A program made the translations under genes and the position numbers. A stretch of DNA of 64,000 bases from Zygaena filipendulae (lineage: Eukaryota; Arthropoda; Insecta; Lepidoptera; Zygaenidae): positions 6,676,501 to 6,740,500 of the forward strand of contig OU015659.1 in assembly GCA_907165275.2 (NCBI GenBank). The letters run 5' to 3'. The notes below the pieces were generated by a model. The model made no database searches. It was not told the origin of the DNA and saw only the letters and a program-made list of their open reading frames with translations. Shown here one piece after another: positions 11,846-24,000 of this stretch (positions are counted from its first letter, which is position 1; the number at the start of each line of letters is the position of its first letter).

Positions 11846-12592
11846 ATGTCATCTGATATTATAACAAATCTTCAATTGGAGAAGGAGATTGAGACAAGCA
11901 GAGTCATTGTTGTAAAAGAGATTAACAACTGTGACAGCTCATTTATTGTTAGTTGCTTGATTGGACACTGCATTAAAAGTAATAAGGCACTACTACTTGT
12001 TATTGGGCACAACTCATGTAGCCACTATCAAAATGTGGGTGTAAGAATGGGTTACAATATGCAAAAATATATTGATTCAGGACTGATAAAAGTATATGAT
12101 TTCGCTGTAGAAAATGTAAACCTGTTAATGTCAGATGTATCTATTTCTTTAGAAAATGTATTTTCAAAGTTGGAAGACATTTTATTGCAAATGCAGGAAA
12201 AATACAGTCATTCAAATGTCATATTTGATGGTATTTCTCATTTGTTTGATTTACAGTGCACATTAAAACAAGTTAACATGTTCTGTAGTGATGTCATCAG
12301 GCAAGTTAGAAACTGTAATAAATCATTTGTTCTATTCAATTGTAATGTATCTAGTGAAGATGAAGTTACTTATGTAATGGCGAACCTTTTGTCTCACAAG
12401 GCTTACACATTAGTGCAGGTAGAGGGTTTACCATCTGGCTTAAGTACTGATGTTTCAGGACATTTGACTATTCAGTATCCAGGCAAAAAATTTGATAGTG
12501 ATCATTCTGCAACATTGGATGTCCCACCTTTGCTATATCTCTACAAATTATTTGACAAAGGTGTTAAATTGTTTGCTCCTGGAACTGTATAG
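11846..12592 (+). CDS. Elp6: Elongator complex protein 6
   Basis: Intronless 248-aa reading frame. ELP6 is a RecA-fold subunit without ATPase motifs; with ELP4 and ELP5 it forms the hexameric ring of Elongator, which makes the cm5U-type modification on wobble uridines of tRNAs. Recognised by the order of conserved blocks: NSCSHYQNVGVRMG near residue 60, VEGLPSGLSTDVSGHL near 195-210, and a C-terminal YLYKLFDKGVKLFAPG block matching the vertebrate ELP6 end. No Walker A motif is present, as expected. Length fits the family (about 250-270 aa). The start ATG lies directly after a good acceptor (ctttttag, then gATG), so an upstream noncoding exon is likely. Codon use is AT-rich, unlike the GC-rich kinesin exons next door. 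The neighbours have no related role. Confidence 0.88.
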   Translation: MSSDIITNLQLEKEIETSRVIVVKEINNCDSSFIVSCLIGHCIKSNKALLLVIGHNSCSHYQNVGVRMGYNMQKYIDSGLIKVYDFAVENVNLLMSDVSISLENVFSKLEDILLQMQEKYSHSNVIFDGISHLFDLQCTLKQVNMFCSDVIRQVRNCNKSFVLFNCNVSSEDEVTYVMANLLSHKAYTLVQVEGLPSGLSTDVSGHLTIQYPGKKFDSDHSATLDVPPLLYLYKLFDKGVKLFAPGTV

Positions 12593-13012
12593 TTTTAGTT
12601 TTATTTTACACTATGTTTATTTTTATATCAATGAAAAAGGTTGTATGACTTAGTTTTCAAAACATGGAATTTTCAATTTAAGTAAAAAGGCATAAAGACC
12701 AACTTGATTTTTGTTAAAATTAAGGTCTTAAAATTATTATAACTTTCAATTTTCATTAATTTGTTTTCTATGTCGCAAGAACTAAATTGTGAAAGTAAAA
12801 AAAATAATTTAATGCTTTTTTTACAATAGTAATAATCTTATCTCAAATCAGTACCTAGTACCTACCTACATACCTGATACAAAACAATATTTTTTTTCGG
12901 AAAAAAGCTACTTATATTATGTAATAGAAACATTAATTTGCTGATAAAATCTAAACACGTTTGTATTTTTTTCATAACTATTACTTATTATTAATTTTTC
13001 TTACATTGAATC

Positions 13013-13203
13013 AGTGGTTTCCAACCTTTTATTGACCAGGTACTTTGATTTGCTTATGAGCAGGAATCACAAAGTCCTCACTCTCCCCCTGGTCACCTGC
13101 ACACTGAGTTTGTTCAAGGCTTGAAATTATTCACACACCATATTTTAGCTCTTGCGTAGGTACTGAAGGTGAAGGCTGGCTATAACTGGTTAAGAACTAC
13201 TGT
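13013..13203. mobile_element. hAT-like MITE remnant
   Basis: Left end CAGTGGTTTCCAACCTTTT and right end CTGGTTAAGAACTACTG are imperfect inverted copies of the common hAT terminus CAGTGGTTCTCAACC. About 190 bp, noncoding. A clean 8-bp target duplication was not seen. Confidence 0.6.
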
Positions 13204-13204
13204 T

Positions 13205-13660
13205 TTAAAATAAAACTGTAGAGAGGTCAATTCTGCACGTTGAATATATATTCAAAATTAATATTGGAGGATAAATAGTGATCGATATTGATGTCAAAAA
13301 TGCAATCAGTTAATTTTTTGTCTGTCTGTCTTGTCTGTCTGTATATGCACGCATGGGTCAAAAACTACTGAAGGGATTCTAACCAAACTTGGTACGATTG
13401 TAGTCCATACTCCTGGGCAGGTTAAAACGCTAAGACACATAGGAGCTGAGCAGTGAAGCGATTTGAAGCAAGTCGGATGAAAATGCGCTTTCGAGCTTTT
13501 ATCCTCGCATACGTTTACTCTAAAACTAGGCTAAACTGATTTGGATGAAATTTGTCATGCACGTTGTCAGGGGTGCAGAGAAAGACAGGATAATTTTTAT
13601 CCCGGAATTCCCGCGGGAACTCCGAAATTACCGCGGGTGAAACCGCGGGGCACAGCTAGT
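13205..13660 (+). mobile_element. Long-form Helitron-like element with (TGTC)n run
   Basis: Differs from the short form by a 5' part with ACTGTAGAGAGGTCAATTCT, ATTGGAGGATAAATAGTGAT and TTGTCTGTCTG, then GGTCAAAAACTACTGAAGGG and CACATAGGAGCTGAGCAGTG. Ends with a perfect hairpin and CACAGCTAGT. Same subfamily as 62695-63182 and 63275-63969. Confidence 0.8.
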
Positions 13661-14978
13661 ATTAAATAATAGTAAGTTCGTCGTAAACACCCAGACTCAT
13701 TGTTTATCAGTTTACTTAAAAATTTACCCTGCATGACGCGGGAATCGAATCCGCGACACGTGACACGATAACTATTAGGAGGTATTGAAAAAAATCATTA
13801 CTTTGTTGTTACAAAAATGAATGATAAAAGTTTTGATAACACCCCAATAATTTTTTCTAACCAATTATTACCAGAAAAGTAAAAAAAAAAAAACAATATG
13901 AAAAGGCGTACAGATAGAGATAGAGTGATTCAAGAGGAAGGTTTATACGTATAGTTCACCCTGGAATTCCTGGGGGAACTCCGAAATTACTGCGGTTGAA
14001 TCCTCGGGAGATAATATGTATAATATACATATATTATTTATTCTGAAGATATAAAGGTTTTACTTCTGCCGTGTGGTTTTAAGCACATTTCTTTTTAGGA
14101 TATAGCTCTTTAAAATAAACTGAAGAAAAATAGTAATAATAATCATGCAACTTCCCTATTCGCACAATGCAAATCTCATCGCGTAGCGCTTAGGCAAGCG
14201 GTGCGTAGCACGTCGTAGCAATGTCGTAACCATAAGTCATTACCTAAATGTCTTTTAACCTTAAAAGACCTCTTGTGGGGTTCATAATTTTTATTGTATT
14301 TTTTTGTATGTATTTCAAAAATACAGAGAGGTTAGATTGTTATCTATAAATAAGAAATAAAAACACACTACAAACAAATTTATAATTAATGTTTGGTCGT
14401 TATTACCAAGCAAATATTGGAAAACCGACTGATTATGTTCATGTTGACTTTATAGGTATTAAAAATTTACAAGTTACCTACAATCCAGTCGTTATAAACA
14501 GCTTACAACATATTGAAATGTGTATACCTACTTAATAGGTGTTTCTGAATTGCAATAAGGATATGTAGACAGAAATAACGACAGGATCTATTTGAACGCT
14601 TGCTGACCGCGCACGAAAGTTTTGTTTGTGATGATAAACTGTTACCCCAGCGACCGTCGTCGGAAGGCTGTATTTTGATCAGCGCTACGTTGACTCAGTC
14701 CATGTGAGCCTTCGCGAGGGCAAGGTCCATGCGCGACCATTAACCATATCATGTCAAGTTATCATTTCACTTGTACCTAACCCCGAATTATTACAGCTGG
14801 TGCGTTTTAAATTAATGAGAAGAATGAATGATTGCTTCTTGATGGCCATTTGTCGAATTTAAAATTCAACGAGCACATTGTACGGAAGCTAAAATTCGTC
14901 ATTAGTTGTAGATACATAGTTCGTTTGTAGCGAGTTTAGGAAGTTTGTTTTTAGAGTTAAACATTACAAAGTTACGCC
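13661..14978. other. Intergenic between Elp6 and KIF19, including the probable KIF19 promoter
   Basis: Decayed repeat ends at 13950-14015 (Helitron-like 3' remnant) and 14080-14160. The more GC-rich stretch 14590-14740 and the 240 bases before the KIF19 ATG are the likely promoter and 5'UTR; no exact core element could be assigned. Confidence 0.4.
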
Positions 14979-15053
14979 ATGACTCAAAGCAGCATAACCA
15001 CTCCTGATAAGTATCACACTGGAGTACCCACTGTCACCGAGGAGAAATTAATG
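14979..15053 (+). CDS. KIF19: KIF19 exon 1 (start codon)
   Basis: Encodes 25 residues, [11 protein letters not shown] to EEKLM, and ends phase 0 at gtaata. The LM before VAVRVRPL in exon 2 mirrors the LMVALRVRP start of vertebrate KIF19, which supports both this start and the junction. The preceding 150 bases are plausible 5'UTR. Confidence 0.8.
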
Positions 15054-18000
15054 GTAATAAAAAAGTTTATTTTGGTAAAAATCTTAATACTAGTTTAACA
15101 TTTTTTTTATACCTACATTATTTTATACCAAAAAAGGTCTCCGCTCAGCATTGTTGTGGCGCCAACCACAACGGTGGTCTTCCGCGGATACCAAAAAAAC
15201 AACGAGATATATCAATATAACATCTTTTATCAATGATAACATCTTTTTTTGCGATTCACGTTATGAAAATTCGATTTTCAATTCCATTTTGTGGTTCCAC
15301 CGTTTTGACGGTGATTCTCCCAAGTTTGAAGAGACACGGTATAGAAGGTTGCTTGACCAGTGATGCCGGAGGTAGATTAAAGTTTTCTTCCACCTAAATT
15401 CTGTAAGTAGCGTGAGACAACACAAAAAGTTATTAGTAGATTAGTAGACATTTACATTAAAAAATGAAATAATAATATCTGATACATAAAGTGAAGAAGG
15501 GTAGCAGTAGTTACATAAATTAAATGTGAGTTCAGAGTTTTAGTTTGTTAGCTGAAATAAATTTAATTTGAGGTAGAACAGGAAATTTGATTTAATTGAC
15601 TTTAAAACTCTTGTTGTAAGAGGTGATAAGTGTTTGGACAGGGTGCGGCGTATAGGTATAGGTACTCAGACACCATAAGACACGTAAGATAATAATAATA
15701 ATAATTTATTGCAACGACGAAAACAGAAATAAGTATATACATAATGAGGCTTAAAACAACGATAATATAATCTTAATTGTGAGCCTGGGCCCTGGCGCCT
15801 AAATAGCTTACTAATAATAGCTAATAATAGCTTACTGTGGGATCAAGTAGATCTGTGTGTTGTGATGTGGATTATTATTATTATTATATTATATAAACTA
15901 GGTTCGGAGAGAGCCCGTGTTATAGGTCACCAGATAAAGAAACGTGCAATATAACTTATTTAATTCTAATCTATACGTCATGTAGGCATAGACGTACTTA
16001 CTTAAAAAATTGTTTTTTTTATTTTTGTCCGTCTGTCTATCTGTCTGTTCCTGCTAATCTCTGAAATGGCTGGACTGATTTTAACGAGCTTTCACTGGCA
16101 GATAGCTGATGTTATAAAGAGTAACATAGCCTACTTTTATTTTAGAAAAAATAGTTCTTACGGGAATTTCGAAACTCACGCTGGTGAAACCGCGGGGCAC
16201 AGCTATAGTTCTAAATAATATCATGATATAGCCAGTATTATAACTGCGGAAAATTATGTTACCTATTTGTTATCTGAGTGGCTGCAGAGTGACGTAACTC
16301 GCTAACGACTAATAAGTTTTTCATGAAATTAGTAAATAATAGTAGTTAGTAGTTACTTTAGGTCTTGAGATAGGACATAGGTTACTTTAATCACGAACGT
16401 TTAAACTGAACAATGATTATAAGATGTATTTTATTTATCTACTTCTTCACACTCGGAGTTAAATATACCTACGTTTTGAATTTACAGTTGAAGAATGCCA
16501 AGTTTAAATACAAAAATACAGAAAGTTTAAAAAATAAAAGCATTTTTAAAAATGAAGTAGGAATCACTGCCAAAATTCAAATTTCAACTAAAAGATCACG
16601 TTATAGAAAAATATTTAAATTAGTTAGTAAATCGTGTCAAATGGACGTGAAGTGTTGCATGTTTCAGATAGTTATTTACTTACATTTGATTTATAGCCCT
16701 ATTTTTCTCATTTTAAGTGAATAATATGTAATTTGTTCTTATGAGAAATAAACACTTAAAACCTAAACCTATCATAACGAGTGGTAGGTATATAGCTGCC
16801 TCGTTACAGTCTCAGTTCGTGAGATTTTTATTCTGTTTATCTTAAGTTAGGTAGGTGATATCAGGATGCAGCAAGTGCAACAACCTTAGCCTTCTACCGT
16901 GAATTGTAACGCGACAGGTGGCAGTGCGCGTGCGACCGCTGCGGCCAGATGAAGGTCCTCGCATCGTTCACGTGGTCAGCGACAAGGTAACAACATCACA
17001 CTGATAGAATATATCCCTGTAGTAGGTAAAACACAATTAGTTTTATAGGTGCTTAGGTAATATATTGTACCAACACCAAAAATAACGATACTGAGGAAAA
17101 GTTTACGAAGAAAGATTATTCATATTCTATAATTTCATTGTTAGGTACTTACCAAGTTAAAAGTCAAATAATTTTGGCAGGGTTCTTCTAGGTTTATCTT
17201 AATGTAAACGTTTACAGCGACAGATTGAAGTCTTTACAAACTACAATTCGTTTGATGACTACAATCTGTCGTCGCGACTTTACTCAATATCCTCTATTTA
17301 TTATGAACTGTAATAAAAAACAGGTCTACAATGCAGTCGAACATAATATCTAATCTCTTCCTTTTTTGAAGTCGTTTAAAAATAAGACAGACCTAGCTAT
17401 ATTTATTTATTTATTTATTTATTTAAGCTTATTGCACAACATGGTACAAAAGGCGGATTTAATGCCACAGTGGCATTCTCTACCAGTCAACCTTCACGGT
17501 GTTCAGAAAGTGTGCTTGGTGTTGCTTGAGAGGAACTAAATATAATTTCCTAGTTCAATACAAAATACATACATAATATATAAATTACACATAAAACAAA
17601 ACTGAGACCCAAATGCACAGAGCATACCTACGCACAACATGCTGCACATTCCGAGTATCTACTGCCTACCAAGGAGATGCTGATATACCCTAGTTCTGAA
17701 AACATTCTTACTCGTAGATATATAGTCAGAATAATCGAATAGAATAGCTGATAATACCTATATGAAAGTACCTTCATAATATAATCAGAAGTTATAGAGA
17801 TGGGAATGGGAAAGCGACAGGATACCTAGGTATAGGTACTAATTAAAAATGATGTATGAAATTATACTCGTAATATCAATTTAGTTTATGAACTAGATGT
17901 TGGTGTTGGAAGAGGAAGCGGACAGCCGGCGGGACGTGTTGCGTCAGCGACGCGTAAATGACAAGCATTACATTTATGATCATGTCTTTGGCGAAGATAG

Positions 18001-21000
18001 TACGCAGGTACATTATAATTATTTCATTAATTTTAAGTTAGCATTATCATATTTTATCTCACTATCAGAAACCTTAGTCGACTATTTTGGATACATAGGT
18101 ATTAGGTACCTTCCAAAACAATACGTGGGTACATAGTTACCCACATGCATGCTCATTGATTTACTGCATTCTGTATAAAAAGAAGACTTGAGTATATATT
18201 TCAGATTTTATACCAATACTTGCCAATATTTAGGTACGTGTTAATGATTAACCCAAAATCTGATACACCCCATTTAAAAAAATAAACAATAATACGATGA
18301 AAATATAAAATATGTCCAAAAAATTAACACTTTTAAAGTTATCCAACATTAGTTTGGAGTGGCAATGACCGATTTTTTGCTACGGGCGGCAATAATATAT
18401 TGTAGATTTCAGACATGGGATAGTAAAAATTAAAAAATATAACCTGTTTCGAGTTGCGGAAACCAGCCAGCTAACAAATAACCTGTTTTTAAAAAATAGA
18501 ACGATTGATTCGAAAGTCGATTCTGAGCAAACAGTTTTCTTCAGTGCGAGATCCTGCTGAAATTCCGAAAGACACTCGCTCACCCACTCGTTTCTTTTTT
18601 CATTTACCTACCCAAAAAGTGTAAGTTTCCTTTTCATGCCAGTTATTGTTTCATTTTAAATAGAATAAGGTTTAAGATTGGATAGGTATCAGACAAATAG
18701 ATTACGTTAGATTTAACTATCCCTGTATGTTTACATACGTACGTTACGTATGTAAGTACATACCTACCTAGATGCCTATAGCTACATGAGCTCACGCCTG
18801 TCTCTCAGGAAGATAGTTCATAGTGGTTTAGGTATAGTTTCAGATACCTACAACCATTCAAGGTAAGCGTAATAACTATCTTTAATAAATTTTTTTGCAT
18901 TTTTTGCTAGGAGTCGTAAATAGTCCAAATTAAACTAAACCTGAATGCTATTGTTTTTTACAAATCATTAGATGCCTAACTACGTCAAAAAATATCCCCA
19001 GGACTGTGGACTGTTGTTACGGGACAAGTGGTTTCTGCTTTTGTCCAAGAGACGAATGTGCCCCATTAACCAAGTTCACAACCTATAGGTAATCATTAAC
19101 GATTAACTTGACTAAGGAGGCAGGACAGTACCTATACGAGACAGTAAAAATTAATGGTCATGTCCCGTGTCTTCCACCACTAAACAGCTGATTCTCTGGA
19201 AATAGGAAGAAGTATACGAGGCGGTATGCGGTCCCCTGGTGGGGGAAACTCTGCGAGGGTTCGCCGGCGCTGTGTTCGCTTACGGGGCGACTGGTGCCGG
19301 CAAGACGTACACAATGACCGGGCTCATGTCTCGCGCCCTGAACCATCTGTTCACCAGCATCGAGGCGAGCGATCGCCCCAACTCCTATGAGGTGAGTTAA
19401 TCTCGTGCAGACGACTCTGAGTATAACGATGCGTTCTGAAACAGCACTCGTGTGCACACAGACCCACACTAACCGTTCCGAAATTCTCGTGTGTGCCCAT
19501 GTGAGCCGCTAAGAAACACACAGTGGTACACAATGGTGTTCTACCAAACCATTTGGTTCGAATCGAATCGAATTTGGTATGGACACGGCGTATATAGCTA
19601 AAGTCATTCGGAAACATATCACACTGGAGTGCATACGACATCCCGACTTCTTTTCCACCCACACCACGAGATCACTGAGTGTGTAGTTTCAGAACGCAGC
19701 CTAAGTCATAACAATTTCTTTAGGGCGAGGAACGTGAGCAGTGCCCGGGACTTGTAACCCAGATGTAGGTAAAGAGCCCTTTTCAAATGCATCAACGCTT
19801 ACCTTGAATGCCTTCTCTCTAACTAACCAAGTATGGTATTTATATGATCCTGTAGCGCTCTACAGAAGTGGCAATAAAACCCGAAGTAGTTTTGCTTGTC
19901 GAAAGGAATCACACACACGCTAACACCCGTGCGGTAGGTACACGTGTGTTTTGAATTACGATTTAAGCCTAGGTGAAATAGAGTGAAACGATTGCTTAAC
20001 GGATTCACCGTTTTAGTAAAATAGGCAAGCATAGAAGAAAATACAGAATTATTTATATGTGGAAATAACCAAGCCTGTCGGATATTTATACATATAAAAT
20101 GCTTTGTCCTGAATGACTGTTGGGTCAACGCTCAGCCTAAACCGCTGATTGATTGTAGAGACCTGAAACTTGGAGGGTGTATTCTTTGTATGACGTAGGC
20201 ATCCGATAAGAAAGGATTTTCGAAAGTTCAACCCCTAAGAGGATGAAAAGGGGTTGCAAAGTTTGTATGGAATTCCGCGGGAACCTCGAAATTATCGCGG
20301 GTGAAACCGCGGGGGACAGCTAGTTTAGGTATAAAATGATTGTAAAGGTAGGAAGGATCGTTTTCGTACCTATTAATAATAAGAAAGTTAAATTTAACAA
20401 TTAATGGTATTATTGAAACTAATTTAAGCGGCCATCCTCCTAAGTTTATTTGGTTTATATTATTGAAGAAATAAAGACCGTTAAAAGATTAGGCTATATA
20501 TTTACTTAGTTTTGAGTGTAAGGAAGTAAGTAGGTAGTCATCAAGTTTGAGATGCGTTTAGTGTAAACTTTAATCAAATAGCATCAACAAAGGTTCTGTG
20601 TAAATAGTTTTTGGATTGCAAGGTTTTCGGGTGAAATGACTGTATAGTCGCCTATCATTATTTCGTTAAGCGAGTCTTTCGCCGAGGTCGTTTCAATGCC
20701 ATGCCACCCTATTCCGTTGGCGGTACTACGACGTCGTGTAAATAATAAAATCTTACGCCTTTGTTACATAGTGTGATGCCTCAGGACTTGTCTGACGCAG
20801 CCTTGAATTGAGTATTAATCATGACATCATGACATGTAATATATCAGCCCTTGCGTTCTAGTTAAATTAATAGAATAGGTACCTATAGGTACATACTTGT
20901 ATACAACTAGGTACCTATAATTAGTTATGTTTAGATAATTAATTAATCAGTATAGGCTCTATACTGATGTCAGGGGTTATCCATAAAGTTTGTCACACGA

Positions 21001-24000
21001 ATTTCGTTATTGTTTGACCCCTGTCCCGTCCTTGTCACAGATGGTCGCATTTGTGAGATTTTTCCAAAGACATTCTAAATATATAATAAAGGAGGGATTT
21101 TTCCTATAAAACAGTACCTACTGTGAACAGTGTACGTTTTAAATTCATATTAAGATTATTACTACTGTCACAGATAATATAATACTAGCATAGCCTAGGC
21201 ATGGGCATAACAAGTATTTTAATATAACAGTAGGTAGGTACTACATGGTTTATACTTTATGCTAATAACCTTATAATAGCGAAGCGAACCTTGACCGTCC
21301 GGAAGTGACTAATAAGATTTGTTTCATAAAAAATTAGTGTTTATTCGTATAATATATGTACCAGCTAAGCCAGTAAAAAATTACAGAAGTTAATGAAGAA
21401 GTTCCAATTATTTCATTCATTGACTCATGAGTTTTTCGGTTTAACTGGTTTTTTTATTTTTTTTTGCTAATTGGTTCATATTATGTCATCTTTTCTTCAC
21501 TTAAAAAAATAAAGCAATATTAAAGTGTAAAGCGTTTATTATAGCTTGCAATTTCAGGGCACCAATTTAGGGTGCTAAATCGGATACAATTTAGGGTCGG
21601 TGAGTGAAAGAGAGAGAGCGAGTAATCACACTACATTAAAATGTACCCATTAAATGTATGTAATTGCAGTTATCAATTGCGCGATTATGGGTTTAACACT
21701 GTCCGTGTTCAGCTTCGGTTATCACTGAACACATTTCTTTTAAGTAAAACTAGATATTTTTAATTATGGTTGAATTAAGTAAAACTTGATATTTTTAATT
21801 ATGGTAGCCAATTAAATTTGTAACGTAAAATCTAGACTATAGAGACCCTTTTTAATTGCAACTCAGTGGTCGGTAGGTGGGCACTGCGCCCGTCGACTTA
21901 GCACTTGCTCCAGCAAGGTCACTGTCTAGGGCGCCCGGCCAAGGGTTTGCGGCTTGTGGCCGACCGCGGTCTCTCTACATCGCGTGTTTTACACTCCACG
22001 ATGAGGTATGCTACACTTATCTTACTATCATGTATATGCTATCACTTCACTTAACGAATATATATATCAAGGGTAGGTATTGGGACCTATCGTCAACATT
22101 TAATGCATTTCTTTTAAAATCACTCATGAATAATTATGATAGTAAATATTGTAGTTTTGCAGTTTATTTGCGAAGAATCAATGTTTTTTATTTTACTTTT
22201 TTTACTTTTGTGTATCTTAGGTATTTACTATTTAGTAAATCGACTAATGGCGGAGAACGTATACGTAGGTATTATTAATGTGTTTCTAAGTTTTAAAATT
22301 ATTTAATTTTGTAGTTTTACGAACCGATTTTTTATTTGTTTTAATAAAATGTTGTCGTACTAGAAATACTAGAAAAACAGCTTTTAGGTGACTAATATAG
22401 ATTGTAATAACACCTCATTTTAGTAATAGGAATCATTAGACCCTATAAACGTTTGTGCTGACGTCACTCTTAACTGTGGGTTAACTACACTAATTATTTC
22501 AGTTTTGGACACGTAAGAAGTTAATCAACCTTTTTTCTAAAGTACGTAAGTATATAATTAAATTATAGTTCATATAGGCACGTTAAAAGATGTTTTGAAA
22601 TAACTTCTAATAAGAAAACTACGGATAATTTAAGTAGGTGCGTAGGTACCTACTGTGAACGTGCACCAACGGCGTAATCGAATTAACGCAAAACCTTAGA
22701 GAGGAGAAGTAAAAAAAATTGGGTAAATTATTATTCGGCTTACAAACTATGTCAGAAAAAAATTATTAATTTGTAATTCTATGACTCATTCGTTATCGGT
22801 AGCGTTAAGCGTCAGACCTACATACATGCCTGCCTTCGCGGAGGTTAACGCCCCAACATCCCGAATTAAATATAAACATATTATTTAGTAGGTTTTGTTA
22901 ATTTTCTGATAGCTAATAGTATATTTAAAAACTAAGTACTAGATGTCTATGGGCGGCGGTAATCACTTACCATCAGGTGTACCACTTGCCCGTTTGCCCC
23001 CTATGACATAAAAAAAATAATTAGCGTCTCTACATCGTGACAAACTTAATTGAATTTATTAAAGTGTAAATCCGTATTTATTTATAAAAAAAATATAAAA
23101 AATAGATTGACTACAGATTGTATCCCTCGTTAATAACTTAGTAGGTAGGTACGTAGGTAGGTACCAAAAAATAAAGCACTTGCCGCGCTAAGCGATAAAA
23201 ATATATTATTTTTGTATTTTGTTGAACTATAAAACTAAGCTAGGTCGTATTTTTATATTTGAATCTTAGAAAAAACGTAACTCCCAGTAATATAGGAAGG
23301 TACGTATTATCGCATATAATTTATATTTTTCTAATTTTTAGTGTTTCTTTTGGGGCAGTAAAGTATAGTTGAATTTGAATCATTTATTGTTAGGTAAATC
23401 TTTACATTTTATTTACATCATTTAGATACCTATACATTTAAAAATTATCACTTTACAATAATATTTTTTTGAATAAAAGCGTGTTTTTCAAATGTTGTTT
23501 TTAAATGTAATGTAAAATTCACTTTTTCATAAGTAACGTACAAAAACGTAGATCATAACATCAGATAGGTATGCGCGGTCGATAAGTGAAGCCCAGTGTG
23601 GGTGTTGGGGGTGAAGCTCCCCACGAACAACGCTCAATCAAAGCGATAGATAATACCTATTAGCTGTCACTATCTGATCGGACCGCACGTCCTTGCTTAA
23701 GTTATATCTGATAACAAACATTTCACACGCAGACATTGCGCCACCGCATTTTTCTGCTTGAATAATGTATCCGCAATATAGGACGCCATATTGTAAACAT
23801 GTATAGGTATTTCTTTGCGTGATATCTGTCCTCTTTTGTTTCTTTTTAAAATTTTTGTGCATTTATTTCCTGTGATATCCATATTTATTCCTGTAGGTAT
23901 AGTATACCAAGCGATACAAAAAAAATCAAGAAATCCTACAGATTGTTAGCTCTACAATTTACTAAATAATGCCTTGTTAGAGCTATGGACTAAGTATTGG

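Noticed and set aside
16413..16724. 103-aa open frame with a hydrophobic N-terminus resembling a signal peptide
   Set aside because: Very AT-rich Lys/Ile/Phe composition, inside a KIF19 intron, no family resemblance and no supporting splice or promoter signal.
19723..19765. Possible extra KIF19 exon after tttctttag
   Set aside because: Stops within a few codons in the needed frame, and exon 4 joins exon 5 in phase without it.
20960..21060. GGGGTTATCCATAAAG sequence like a transposon end
   Set aside because: No matching second end found nearby.
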